Source: an uncultured Oscillospiraceae bacterium (GTDB taxonomy: Bacteria > Bacillota > Clostridia > Oscillospirales > Oscillospiraceae). Taken from it: a stretch of DNA of 8,211 nt. Below are positions 1-5,957 of the stretch, one piece after another. Where the stretch lies: contig CAUFAM010000037.1 of the NCBI GenBank assembly GCA_959022875.1, forward strand, positions 1 through 8,211, read 5' to 3'. The translations under genes and the position numbers were made by a program. Each line of letters starts with the position of its first letter. The stretch's first letter is position 1. Below the pieces are notes generated by a model, which saw only the letters and a list, made by a program, of their open reading frames with translations, had not been told where the DNA came from and made no database searches.

Positions 1-3
1 GTC

Positions 4-42
4 CGGCGCCGGGTGCAGTTCAAGCCTCGGCGCTGTTTATTT
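4..42 (+). terminator. Probable intrinsic terminator of an upstream gene
   Basis: A GC-rich hairpin can be drawn by eye. Positions 4-13 pair with 26-35 (with G-T pairs at 5/34 and 12/27), then a one-base bulge at 14, then 15-16 pair with 24-25, leaving a 7-nt loop. It is followed directly by TTTATTT at 36-42. This is the form of a Rho-independent terminator reading on the + strand, so a gene outside the left edge probably ends here. The T tract is interrupted by one A, and no upstream coding end is visible in the window, so the call is moderate. Confidence 0.5.
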
Positions 43-90
43 GAAACAGGTGCTGGCCTGCTGAGTTTGGAGAGAAAAGAGGGAGAGCGT

Positions 91-564
91 ATGCATAACC
101 GGAAGAAAGGGTGGCGCTGGGCGGCGTATTTTGGAGTCATAGCCTGTACGCTCTTTATTTGGCATAACTCCCTGATGCCCGCCACAGAGTCTTCTGCTCA
201 GAGTATGTCGGTACTCCATTATCTGGACGCGGTGCTGAAATGGCTGGGTGTGCCGGGTTCCATAGGACATTCTGTGCTGCGGAAGATGGCCCATATGACC
301 GAGTTTGCCCTACTGGGTATGCTTTGGGAAGGTGCATTGGTGATGGGCGAAAGAAGAGAGAAAAGCTGGTACTCTGTGCAAAGTGCCTGTGGGCTCTGTC
401 TGCTGACAGCCATGGTGGATGAAACCATCCAGGTCTTTGTACCTGGGAGAGGAAGCCAGGTAACCGATGTGTGGATTGACTTTGCGGGGGCTTGCCTGGG
501 TGCGCTGGTCATTTATTTTTTCGCCAAGTGCCGCGCTTCAAAGGAGAAGAACCGGACAAAGTAA
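91..564 (+). CDS. VanZ-family small membrane protein
   Basis: A 157-residue integral membrane protein of the VanZ-like family. The namesake lowers teicoplanin susceptibility in the vanA cluster, but most family members have no known role and I infer no antibiotic function here. Visible family marks are K65-x-x-H68-x-x-E71-F72 at the head of a membrane segment, D110-E111-x-x-Q114 at the end of the next, the P118-G-R120 turn, and D126...D130-F-A-G before the last helix. Likely membrane segments lie near residues 10-28, 70-85, 96-115 and 129-145. The C-terminal tail is short and basic. The ATG at 91 is chosen because GGGAG at 81-85 sits 5 nt before it; an in-frame GTG at 13 lies inside the hairpin above and has no ribosome binding site. 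Base composition is near 50% GC, below the cob genes. No clear promoter is seen upstream. A separate promoter follows the gene, so it is probably not functionally part of the cobalamin operon. Confidence 0.85.
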   Translation: MHNRKKGWRWAAYFGVIACTLFIWHNSLMPATESSAQSMSVLHYLDAVLKWLGVPGSIGHSVLRKMAHMTEFALLGMLWEGALVMGERREKSWYSVQSACGLCLLTAMVDETIQVFVPGRGSQVTDVWIDFAGACLGALVIYFFAKCRASKEKNRTK

Positions 565-578
565 AATAACAATTTTAT

Positions 579-607
579 TTGACAGGGGTGTGCAGCGGTT
601 TTATAAT
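579..607 (+). promoter_or_regulatory. Consensus sigma-70/sigma-A promoter of the cbi operon
   Basis: TTGACA at 579-584 and TATAAT at 602-607 are separated by exactly 17 bp: both hexamers and the spacing match the consensus. The run 562-580 just upstream is almost pure A/T, which stands out in this GC-rich window and could act as an UP element. Transcription should begin near A614, about a dozen bases before the first riboswitch helix. That spacing explains why the regulation that follows can be carried entirely by RNA. No operator palindrome overlaps the promoter. Confidence 0.92.
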
Positions 608-621
608 GAGCCTACAAGAGA

Positions 622-780
622 AGAGACCTTCGGCACAAGCGAGGAAGACAGGTGAAAATCCTGCGCAGGGACGCTGCTGTAATTGCGGAGCGAGGGACTG
701 AAAGCCACTGGACGCAGCGCCGTCCGGGAAGGCGGTCCGGAGCGGAGAGGCATAAGCCAGAATATTCGCCGCCGAAGGAG
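622..780 (+). promoter_or_regulatory. Cobalamin (adenosylcobalamin-type) riboswitch aptamer
   Basis: The conserved core of the cobalamin riboswitch is present in order: GGTGAAAATCC at 651-661, GCTGCTGTAA at 673-682, GCCACTG at 704-710, GGGAAGGC at 726-733 and the B12 box AAGCCAGAATATTCGCC at 754-770. The aptamer is closed by a perfect 8-bp helix, CCTTCGGC 627-634 with GCCGAAGG 771-778, which I take as P1. A further perfect helix pairs 710-714 with 721-725 around a 6-nt loop. The aptamer lies between a strong promoter and a terminator, ahead of a full set of cobalamin synthesis genes, so feedback repression by coenzyme B12 is the expected role. The exact ends and the sub-class of cobalamin riboswitch were judged by eye. 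Confidence 0.94.
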
Positions 781-785
781 AAGAC

Positions 786-813
786 CACAGGCAACGGTCC
801 TTTTGCCGGCGTG
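786..813 (+). promoter_or_regulatory. Hairpin in the riboswitch expression platform
   Basis: GGCAA at 790-794 pairs perfectly with TTGCC at 803-807 around an 8-nt loop. Across a small internal loop, CAC 786-788 can pair with GTG 811-813. This sits directly after the aptamer. It competes with a possible pairing of 790-798 to the terminator's 3' half (862-870), so it may be one of the switching elements. Its role is inferred from position only. Confidence 0.4.
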
Positions 814-821
814 TTAAAAAT

Positions 822-841
822 GACGGGGAGAGATTCCCGTC
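822..841 (+). promoter_or_regulatory. Stem-loop with GAGA tetraloop upstream of the terminator
   Basis: GACGGGGA at 822-829 pairs with TTCCCGTC at 834-841 (one G-T pair), giving an 8-bp stem capped by a GAGA loop of the stable GNRA kind. It is followed by TCTTTGCG, whose T run is too short and broken for a convincing terminator on its own. It ends 7 nt before the stronger terminator stem begins. It may be a pause or a scaffold element of the expression platform. Confidence 0.5.
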
Positions 842-848
842 TCTTTGC

Positions 849-885
849 GCTGTCCATGGGAGCCGTTTCCGTGGGCAGCATTTTT
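849..885 (+). terminator. Riboswitch-controlled intrinsic terminator
   Basis: Positions 849-861 pair with 867-879 in a continuous stem of about 13 pairs. It starts GCTGTCC/GGGCAGC and includes G-T pairs at 853/875, 857/871 and 860/868. A short loop at 862-866 caps it, and A then TTTTT (881-885) follow. It lies 29 nt before the cbiD start codon and contains no usable start, so its purpose must be premature termination. With bound cobalamin the aptamer would favour this hairpin and stop transcription before the operon. The stem was folded by hand; energies were not computed. Confidence 0.82.
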
Positions 886-899
886 GTTGGTACATGGAC

Positions 900-906
900 A
901 GGGAGG
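900..906 (+). promoter_or_regulatory. Ribosome binding site that fixes the cbiD start
   Basis: AGGGAGG lies 7 nt before GTG at 914 and is the only good Shine-Dalgarno sequence in reach. It settles the start of cbiD against an in-frame TTG at 845, which lies upstream of and would be translated through the terminator hairpin. Its first two bases also belong to the 9-nt segment 893-901 that can pair with 850-858. Confidence 0.85.
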
Positions 907-913
907 TGTACAG

Positions 914-2050
914 GTGGCTTTTGAACACTATGTCAACGCCGGAGGGAAGCGGCTGCGCCGGGGATATACCACGGGAACCTGCGCCGCTCTGGCAGCGGCT
1001 GGGGCAGCCCGGCTTCTGCTGGAGGGAGTGACCCCCCACCTTTTGAAGCTTATGACTCCGGCTGGAATCCCTGTTGAGGTGGAGCCTCAGGTGTGCCGGA
1101 TGGAGGGAGAGCGTGCCCTGTGCCTGGTAGAAAAGGATGGGGGAGACGACATTGATGCCACGGCAGGGCTCCTGATTGGAGCCAGGGTGGAGCGGACTTC
1201 CGGTCTTGGGATTACCGTTCAGGGCGGCTATGGGGTGGGCCGGGTAACCAAGCCTGGCCTGGACCAGCCCGTAGGGGAGGCCGCCATCAACCATGTACCC
1301 CGGGAGATGATCCGGCGGGAGATTGAGCGAGTGTGTGCCGCTGTGGGCTATCCGGGCGGACTGAAGGTGACCATACTGGTTCCTGATGGAGCCCAAGCAG
1401 CAAAGAAAACCTTCAACCCCCAGCTGGGCATTGAGGGAGGAATTTCCATCCTGGGAACCAGCGGTATTGTGGAGCCCATGAGCGTGTCTGCACTGGTGGA
1501 TACTATCGCCCTGGAGCTTCACCAGGCTGCCGCCCTGGGGCACCGGAGGGTTATCCTGACTCCGGGCAATTACGGGGCGGATTTTTTAAAGGAACACAAG
1601 TTGGGCGGCGGAGTGATACCGATTGTAAAGTGTTCTAACTTTATAGGCGAAGCCCTGGATTTTGGGGCGGCCGAAGGCTTTGAAGAGATTCTTCTGGTGG
1701 GCCATGTGGGCAAGCTGGTAAAGGTGGCGGGGGGGATTATGAATACCCACAGCCGCTGGGCCGACTGCCGCACCGAACTCTTTTGTGCCCACGCCGCTGT
1801 GGCAGGAGCGGGACGGGAGCTGTGCCGCAGCCTGATGGAGGCTGCCTCGGCCGATGGCTGCATCGACCTGCTGAACCAGGCGGGGCTTCGGGAGGCAGTG
1901 ATGGAGAGCCTGCTGGGGGCGATCCAGACTCATTTGGAACGCCGGGCTGCCGGAGCATTCCGGACGGGAGCGGTGCTCTTTTCCAACCAATACGGGCATT
2001 TAGGAACAACCACAGGAGCGGAGGCGATGATAAGAAAATGGAACCGATAA
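914..2050 (+). CDS. cbiD: Cobalt-precorrin-5B (C1)-methyltransferase CbiD
   Basis: CbiD adds the C1 methyl group to the corrin ring in the anaerobic pathway, using S-adenosylmethionine in the cytoplasm. The 378-residue protein has the usual family length and, after a short leader, the defining RRGYTTGTCAA motif at residues 15-25. Other recognisable blocks are D79-D-I-D-A-T, the long NPQLGIEGGISILGTSG block at 168-184 followed by IVEPMS, and HVGKLVKVAGG at 264-274 followed by IMNTHS. The start is GTG at 914, set by the AGGGAGG at 900-906. CbiD is unrelated to the tetrapyrrole methylase fold of its neighbours and marks the oxygen-independent route. It is the first gene behind the riboswitch, so its synthesis is most directly exposed to the leader. 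Its last 13 nt overlap cbiL. Confidence 0.96.
   Translation: MAFEHYVNAGGKRLRRGYTTGTCAALAAAGAARLLLEGVTPHLLKLMTPAGIPVEVEPQVCRMEGERALCLVEKDGGDDIDATAGLLIGARVERTSGLGITVQGGYGVGRVTKPGLDQPVGEAAINHVPREMIRREIERVCAAVGYPGGLKVTILVPDGAQAAKKTFNPQLGIEGGISILGTSGIVEPMSVSALVDTIALELHQAAALGHRRVILTPGNYGADFLKEHKLGGGVIPIVKCSNFIGEALDFGAAEGFEEILLVGHVGKLVKVAGGIMNTHSRWADCRTELFCAHAAVAGAGRELCRSLMEAASADGCIDLLNQAGLREAVMESLLGAIQTHLERRAAGAFRTGAVLFSNQYGHLGTTTGAEAMIRKWNR
2020..2024 (+). promoter_or_regulatory. Distant ribosome binding site of cbiL
   Basis: GGAGG at 2020-2024 is 13 nt from the cbiL ATG at 2038, longer than the usual 5 to 9 nt. No closer purine-rich site is present and no other in-frame start lies between them. 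Since cbiD translation runs straight through to 2050, cbiL probably depends on ribosomes coupled from cbiD. Confidence 0.5.
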
Positions 2051-2733
2051 AAAAAGGAGCGTTTTACTGTGTGGGGGTGGGGCCCGGTGACCCGGAGCTT
2101 ATGACGCGGAAGGGGCTGCGTACCCTGGAGGCCTGCCCTGTCATTGCCGCCCCCCGTACCAAAAGCGGGGAGATGCTGGCTCTGGACATTGCCAAACAGG
2201 CGGCGGATTTGGAGGACAAGCTAATTGTGCCTCTGGATTTCTCCATGACCCGGGACGAGCAGCGCCGCATGGAAGAGTATGAAGCGGGGGCCCGGGAGAT
2301 CGCCGGGCACCTGGAGGCCGGACGGGATGTGGCCATGGTGAACCTGGGTGATGTGTCCATCTATGCCACCTGTACCCGGATGGCGGAGCTTATCAGGAAA
2401 ATGGGTTTTTCCATTGTTATGGTACCAGGTGTTCCCAGCTTTTGCGCCGTGGCCGCCCGCCTGGGGGAGAGCCTGACGGCGGAGGGAGAACCCCTTCATA
2501 TTTTTCCGGCGGGGGCCTCCGATCTGGAGCAGGCACTGGCTCTGAAGGGGACAAAGGTGCTCATGAAATCCGGGCGTCAGCTGTCCGGAGTGATCGAGTC
2601 TCTGGACCGGGCGGGTGTTCTGGAGCAATCCTCTCTGGTGGAGAATTGTGGTCTGCCCGGGGAGCAGGTGGCTGCTCCGTTGACCAAGGAGACACACAGC
2701 GGCTATTTTGCCACCATTGTAGTAAAGGAGTAA
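2038..2733 (+). CDS. cbiL: Cobalt-factor II C20-methyltransferase CbiL
   Basis: CbiL methylates C20 of cobalt-factor II (cobalt-sirohydrochlorin), the first committed ring methylation of the pathway. It is a class III (tetrapyrrole methylase) SAM enzyme of 231 residues, typical for the family. Visible motifs are the N-terminal glycine loop GVGPGDPEL at 13-21, LGDVSIYAT at 103-111 and PGVPSF at 130-135, the three SAM-site regions of this fold. The ATG at 2038 aligns the glycine loop close to the N terminus; the open frame runs back to 1783 only because it lies under cbiD. The gene overlaps cbiD by 13 nt and ends 6 nt before cbiF. The aerobic equivalent is CobI (precorrin-2 as substrate); the cbiD/cbiG context argues for the cobalt form. 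Confidence 0.93.
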   Translation: MEPIKKGAFYCVGVGPGDPELMTRKGLRTLEACPVIAAPRTKSGEMLALDIAKQAADLEDKLIVPLDFSMTRDEQRRMEEYEAGAREIAGHLEAGRDVAMVNLGDVSIYATCTRMAELIRKMGFSIVMVPGVPSFCAVAARLGESLTAEGEPLHIFPAGASDLEQALALKGTKVLMKSGRQLSGVIESLDRAGVLEQSSLVENCGLPGEQVAAPLTKETHSGYFATIVVKE

Positions 2734-2739
2734 GGGCAT

Positions 2740-3495
2740 ATGGTACATTTTGTGGGCGCGGGGCCGGGAGCCCCGGATCTTATTACCCGGCGGGGAGCTG
2801 CCCTGCTGGAACAGGCAGATGTGGTGGTGTATGCAGGCAGCTTGGTGAATCCCGCCCTGCTGGGCCTGTGCCCGGAGGGGTGCCGGGTCTATAACAGCGC
2901 CACCATGACCCTGGAGGAGGTTCTGGATGTGATGATTCCGGCCTGTGAGAAGGGCGAGCAAGTGGTTCGCCTTCACACGGGAGACCCCTCCCTGTTTGGC
3001 GCCATCCGGGAGCAGATGGACGTTTTGCGCGAAAAGTATGTGCCCTTTGATGTGACCCCCGGGGTGTCCAGCTTCTGTGCCGCTGCAGGGGCGGTGGAGG
3101 GGGAGTACACCCTGCCCGGGGTGAGCCAGAGCGTCATCATCACCCGCATGGCCGGGCGCACGCCTGTGCCCGAGCGGGAGTCCATCCCGTCCCTTGCAGC
3201 CCATGGGGCAACCATGGTGATTTTCCTGTCGGCGGGCATGCTGGACAAGCTTCAGGAGCAGCTTCTCCAGGGGGCTTATACCCCGGAGACGCCCGCAGCC
3301 CTAGTCTATAAGGCCAGCTGGCCGGAGGAGAAAGTGGTGCGCTGCCCTCTGGGAGAGCTGGCCCAAAAGGGCCGGGAACACAATATTTCCAAAACCGCCC
3401 TGGTGCTGGTAGGGGACTTTTTGGCCGGAGAATATGAGCGCAGCAAGCTCTACGATCCCTCTTTCACCACGGAATTCCGGGAGGGAAAAGTATGA
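2740..3495 (+). CDS. cbiF: Cobalt-precorrin-4 C11-methyltransferase CbiF
   Basis: CbiF transfers a methyl group from SAM to C11 of cobalt-precorrin-4. The 251-residue protein is a full-length tetrapyrrole methylase. It has GAGPGAPD at 6-13, HTGDPSLFGA at 79-88, PGVSSF at 107-112 and TRMAGRTPVP at 135-144, the last being typical of the CbiF/CobM branch and the best reason for this assignment within the superfamily. AAAGGAG at 2724-2730 overlaps the end of cbiL and is 9 nt from the ATG. This is the only gene in the operon whose start does not overlap its predecessor. Its stop overlaps the cbiG start in ATGA. Confidence 0.95.
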   Translation: MVHFVGAGPGAPDLITRRGAALLEQADVVVYAGSLVNPALLGLCPEGCRVYNSATMTLEEVLDVMIPACEKGEQVVRLHTGDPSLFGAIREQMDVLREKYVPFDVTPGVSSFCAAAGAVEGEYTLPGVSQSVIITRMAGRTPVPERESIPSLAAHGATMVIFLSAGMLDKLQEQLLQGAYTPETPAALVYKASWPEEKVVRCPLGELAQKGREHNISKTALVLVGDFLAGEYERSKLYDPSFTTEFREGKV

Positions 3496-4493
3496 AGCTT
3501 CGCCTGCTGGCCTTTACCCAGCGGGGCTATGACCTGGCACGGACCCTAGGGGAGAAGCTGGGGGGCGAAGCCAGCCGCTGCGGCCGGGAGTGTACCCTGG
3601 AGGGCTGGACAGCGGAGGGCTTCCATACTGGGGATAACCTGATTTTTGTGGGGGCCGTGGGCATTGCGGTGCGGGCCATCGCTCCCTTTGTGAAGAGCAA
3701 GACCTCCGACCCGGCGGTGGTGGCGGTGGACGAAGGGGGAACCTATGCCATTCCCCTGCTCAGCGGCCACCTGGGCGGCGCCAACGACCTGGCCCGGCAG
3801 ATTGCCAGGGTGTCCCAGGCCCAGGCGATCATCACCACCGCCACCGATGTGCGGGGCCTTTTCCCGGTGGATCAGTGGGCCCGGCAACAGGGGCTGCGGG
3901 TGGAGAACCCGGAAAAAATCAAGGCGGTTTCCGCCAAAGTGCTGGCGGGAGAGACTGTTTTTATAAAAAGTGACCTTCCCATATCCGGCGCACCGCCGGA
4001 AGGGGTGGCCTTGGGGGAAGAAGGGGACGTTGATGTGGAGATCAGCTGCCACCCAAGGGCAGAGACGGCCCTCCATCTGCTGCCTGCCGCCATGGTGCTG
4101 GGAGTAGGCTGCAAGCGGGGGACACCCAAGCAGGCGCTGGAACAGGCCTTTGCAGAGCTCCTGGCCCGGGAAGGGCTCAGCCCTCTGGCGGTGGGCAAGG
4201 TCTGCTCTATTGACCTTAAGAAAGACGAACCCGGCCTTTTGGCCTTTTGTAACGAGCATAGCCTGTCCCTGGAGACCTATTCGGCCGGGGAGCTGGCGGC
4301 GGTGCCCGGGGAGTTTCCCGCCTCTGACTTTGTGCGCAGGGTCACCGGAGTGGACAATGTGTGTCAGCGTGCGGCGGCCCTGGGCAGCGCAGGTGGAGCC
4401 GAGCGGCTGCTGGGAGAAAAATATCAGCGGGAGGGCGTAACCATGGCGTTGGCCCTGGGAGATGTCTGGCTGGATTGGAGGATCTATGAATAA
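3492..4493 (+). CDS. cbiG: Cobalt-precorrin-5A hydrolase CbiG
   Basis: CbiG opens the delta-lactone of cobalt-precorrin-5A and releases the two-carbon fragment as acetaldehyde, the step that separates the anaerobic from the aerobic pathway. The 333-residue protein shows the expected order: an N-terminal domain with FVGAVGIAVRAIAP at 52-65 and SGHLGGAND at 91-99, a middle part around 110-180, and a C-terminal CobE/GbiG-like domain with LGVGCKRGT at 203-211 and TGVDNVCQRAA at 285-295. All parts are present and in frame. The start overlaps the cbiF stop by 4 nt, so translation is probably coupled; the stop lies 8 nt inside cbiH. Confidence 0.95.
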   Translation: MKLRLLAFTQRGYDLARTLGEKLGGEASRCGRECTLEGWTAEGFHTGDNLIFVGAVGIAVRAIAPFVKSKTSDPAVVAVDEGGTYAIPLLSGHLGGANDLARQIARVSQAQAIITTATDVRGLFPVDQWARQQGLRVENPEKIKAVSAKVLAGETVFIKSDLPISGAPPEGVALGEEGDVDVEISCHPRAETALHLLPAAMVLGVGCKRGTPKQALEQAFAELLAREGLSPLAVGKVCSIDLKKDEPGLLAFCNEHSLSLETYSAGELAAVPGEFPASDFVRRVTGVDNVCQRAAALGSAGGAERLLGEKYQREGVTMALALGDVWLDWRIYE

Positions 4494-5220
4494 GATCTAT
4501 GTGGTAGGCCTGGGACCGGGAAAGGAAGAATATCTCTCCGGCCAGGCCCGGGCCGCCCTGGAGGAAGCCCAGGTATTGTGCGGCTATACGGTTTATGTGG
4601 ATCTCATACGGGACAAGTTCCCGGACAAGGAGGTGTATACCACCCCCATGCGCCGGGAGACGGAACGCTGCCGCTGGGCGCTGGAGACCGCTTCGGCGGG
4701 GAAAACCGTAGCCCTGGTGTGCAGCGGCGACGCCGGGGTGTACGGTATGGCCGGGCTGGTACTCCAGCTGGCAGAAGAATACCCGGATACGGAGATTGAA
4801 GTTGTATCCGGCATTACCGCGGCCCTGTCCGGGGCGGCGGTGCTGGGAGCGCCCCTGGGCCATGACTTCTGCGTCATCTCCCTGTCCGACCTGCTGACCC
4901 CGTGGGATGTGATTGAAAAGCGGCTGGAGTGTGCCGCTCTGGGGGACTTTGCCCTGTGTCTCTATAACCCCTCCTCCAAAAAACGGGCGGATTATCTCCG
5001 CCGGGCCTGCGAAATTTTACTGCGGCATAAAGATCCCGGAACCTTGTGCGGCTGGGTGCGCAACATTGGACGGGAGGGGCAGGAGTACAAGATTATGTCT
5101 CTGGCGCAGCTTCAGGAGGAGCAGGTGGACATGTTCACCACGGTTTTTGTGGGCAGCAGTACCACGGCTGTATGGGGAGGACGTCTGGTGACCCCACGCG
5201 GCTATGAGGGAACCAAATGA
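4486..5220 (+). CDS. cbiH: Cobalt-factor III C17-methyltransferase CbiH
   Basis: CbiH methylates C17 and drives ring contraction of cobalt-factor III to cobalt-precorrin-4. The 244-residue tetrapyrrole methylase has VGLGPG at 7-12, CSGDAGVYGMA at 79-89, SGITA at 108-112, HDFCVISLSDLLTPW at 126-140 and LYNPSSKKR at 159-167, a set characteristic of the CbiH/CobJ branch. The ATG at 4486 is preferred over the in-frame ATG at 4462 because it puts the glycine loop at the usual distance and has GGAGG at 4477-4481, although only 4 nt away. It has no extra C-terminal domain of the kind known in the longer CbiH60 form of Bacillus megaterium. It overlaps cbiG by 8 nt and cbiJ by 4 nt. Confidence 0.94.
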   Translation: MNKIYVVGLGPGKEEYLSGQARAALEEAQVLCGYTVYVDLIRDKFPDKEVYTTPMRRETERCRWALETASAGKTVALVCSGDAGVYGMAGLVLQLAEEYPDTEIEVVSGITAALSGAAVLGAPLGHDFCVISLSDLLTPWDVIEKRLECAALGDFALCLYNPSSKKRADYLRRACEILLRHKDPGTLCGWVRNIGREGQEYKIMSLAQLQEEQVDMFTTVFVGSSTTAVWGGRLVTPRGYEGTK

Positions 5221-5957
5221 AGGTGCTGGTATTTGGGGGTACCACCGAAGGCCGTCTGCTGGCCTGGGAACTGCTGAAGCGGGGGTTGGATGTCACCGTC
5301 AGCGTGGCCACCCCGCTGGGGGCGGAAGAGCTATCCGGCCTTCCTGGCCTGGACATCTGGGTGGGACGAAAAGAGGCACAGGAGCTGGAACAGGCGGTAA
5401 AATCCTTTGACCGCTGCATCGATGCCACTCATCCCTATGCCCGTCTGGCCAGTGAGAATATCCGGGAGGCTTGCCGGAGAGTGGGAGTGCCCCTGTGGCG
5501 TCTCAGCCGCCCGGAAAGTGTGTGCGAGGAAGTTATTGAGGTGGGCAGCTGCCGGGAGGCGGCGGAATATTTGGCGGGGCAGGAGGGGAATGTCCTGCTG
5601 ACCACCGGGGCCAAGGAGCTGTCTGTGTTCGGTGGGATCCCGCCGGAGCGGCTCTATGTCCGGGTGCTCCCCTGCCATGAGAGTCTGGCAGCCTGCGAGG
5701 CTCTTGCCATTCCCCACCGGAATATCCTGGCCCTTCAGGGGCCCTTCGGGCAGAAGATGAACGAGGCTATGCTGGAACAGTACCACATCCGCTGGCTGGT
5801 CACCAAGGACGGAGGGGCAGCGGGGGGATTTCCCCAGAAGCTGGCCGCCGCCCAGGCGATGAAGGTGCCTGTGGTGCTGGTCAAGCGGCCGGAGGACCGG
5901 GGAATGACGATGGAAGCGCTTTTGAAAGAGGTGGAACTATGGCAGAGAGGACAGTGA
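5217..5957 (+). CDS. cbiJ: Cobalt-precorrin-6A reductase CbiJ
   Basis: CbiJ (CobK family) reduces the macrocycle of cobalt-precorrin-6A to 6B with a nicotinamide cofactor. The 246-residue protein carries the N-terminal nucleotide-binding loop FGGTTEGR at 6-13, the family signature DATHPYA at 69-75, LTTGAKEL at 128-135, TKDGG at 196-200 and a VVLVKRP strand near 219-225. Length and motif spacing are normal. Its start shares ATGA with the cbiH stop. Its last 19 nt overlap cbiET, the deepest overlap in the operon. The symbol cobK is also in use for this family. Confidence 0.94.
   Translation: MKVLVFGGTTEGRLLAWELLKRGLDVTVSVATPLGAEELSGLPGLDIWVGRKEAQELEQAVKSFDRCIDATHPYARLASENIREACRRVGVPLWRLSRPESVCEEVIEVGSCREAAEYLAGQEGNVLLTTGAKELSVFGGIPPERLYVRVLPCHESLAACEALAIPHRNILALQGPFGQKMNEAMLEQYHIRWLVTKDGGAAGGFPQKLAAAQAMKVPVVLVKRPEDRGMTMEALLKEVELWQRGQ

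Noticed and set aside
13..90. In-frame GTG start at 13 for the VanZ-like protein
   Set aside because: It sits inside a GC-rich hairpin without a ribosome binding site; ATG 91 has GGGAG 5 nt upstream and places a membrane helix near the N terminus.
563..580. Hairpin of A/T pairs after the VanZ-like gene as a terminator
   Set aside because: Only five A-T pairs form (563-567 with 572-576); this is too weak, and the A/T run is better read as upstream promoter sequence.
710..855. Pairing of aptamer strand 710-720 with 847-855 as antiterminator
   Set aside because: It needs a 2-nt bulge and would destroy a perfect local helix (710-714/721-725) in the conserved aptamer core, so it is unlikely to be the regulatory switch.
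845..913. N-terminal extension of CbiD from an in-frame TTG at 845
   Set aside because: The segment runs through the terminator hairpin and its T tract, has no ribosome binding site, and its residues do not resemble the CbiD N terminus. AGGGAGG before GTG 914 gives a normal start.
575..1543. Long minus-strand open frame of 322 codons opposite the riboswitch and cbiD
   Set aside because: It covers the promoter and RNA leader as well as part of cbiD, shows no recognisable domain, and is the usual shadow of GC-rich coding sequence.
1783..2037. Long upstream extension of the CbiL frame
   Set aside because: It lies wholly within cbiD in another frame and the glycine loop of CbiL starts about 13 residues after ATG 2038, as in the family.
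2221..3204. Minus-strand open frame of 327 codons opposite cbiL and cbiF
   Set aside because: Its product is low in complexity for a folded protein, shows no domain, and lies opposite two clear genes; it follows from high third-position GC.
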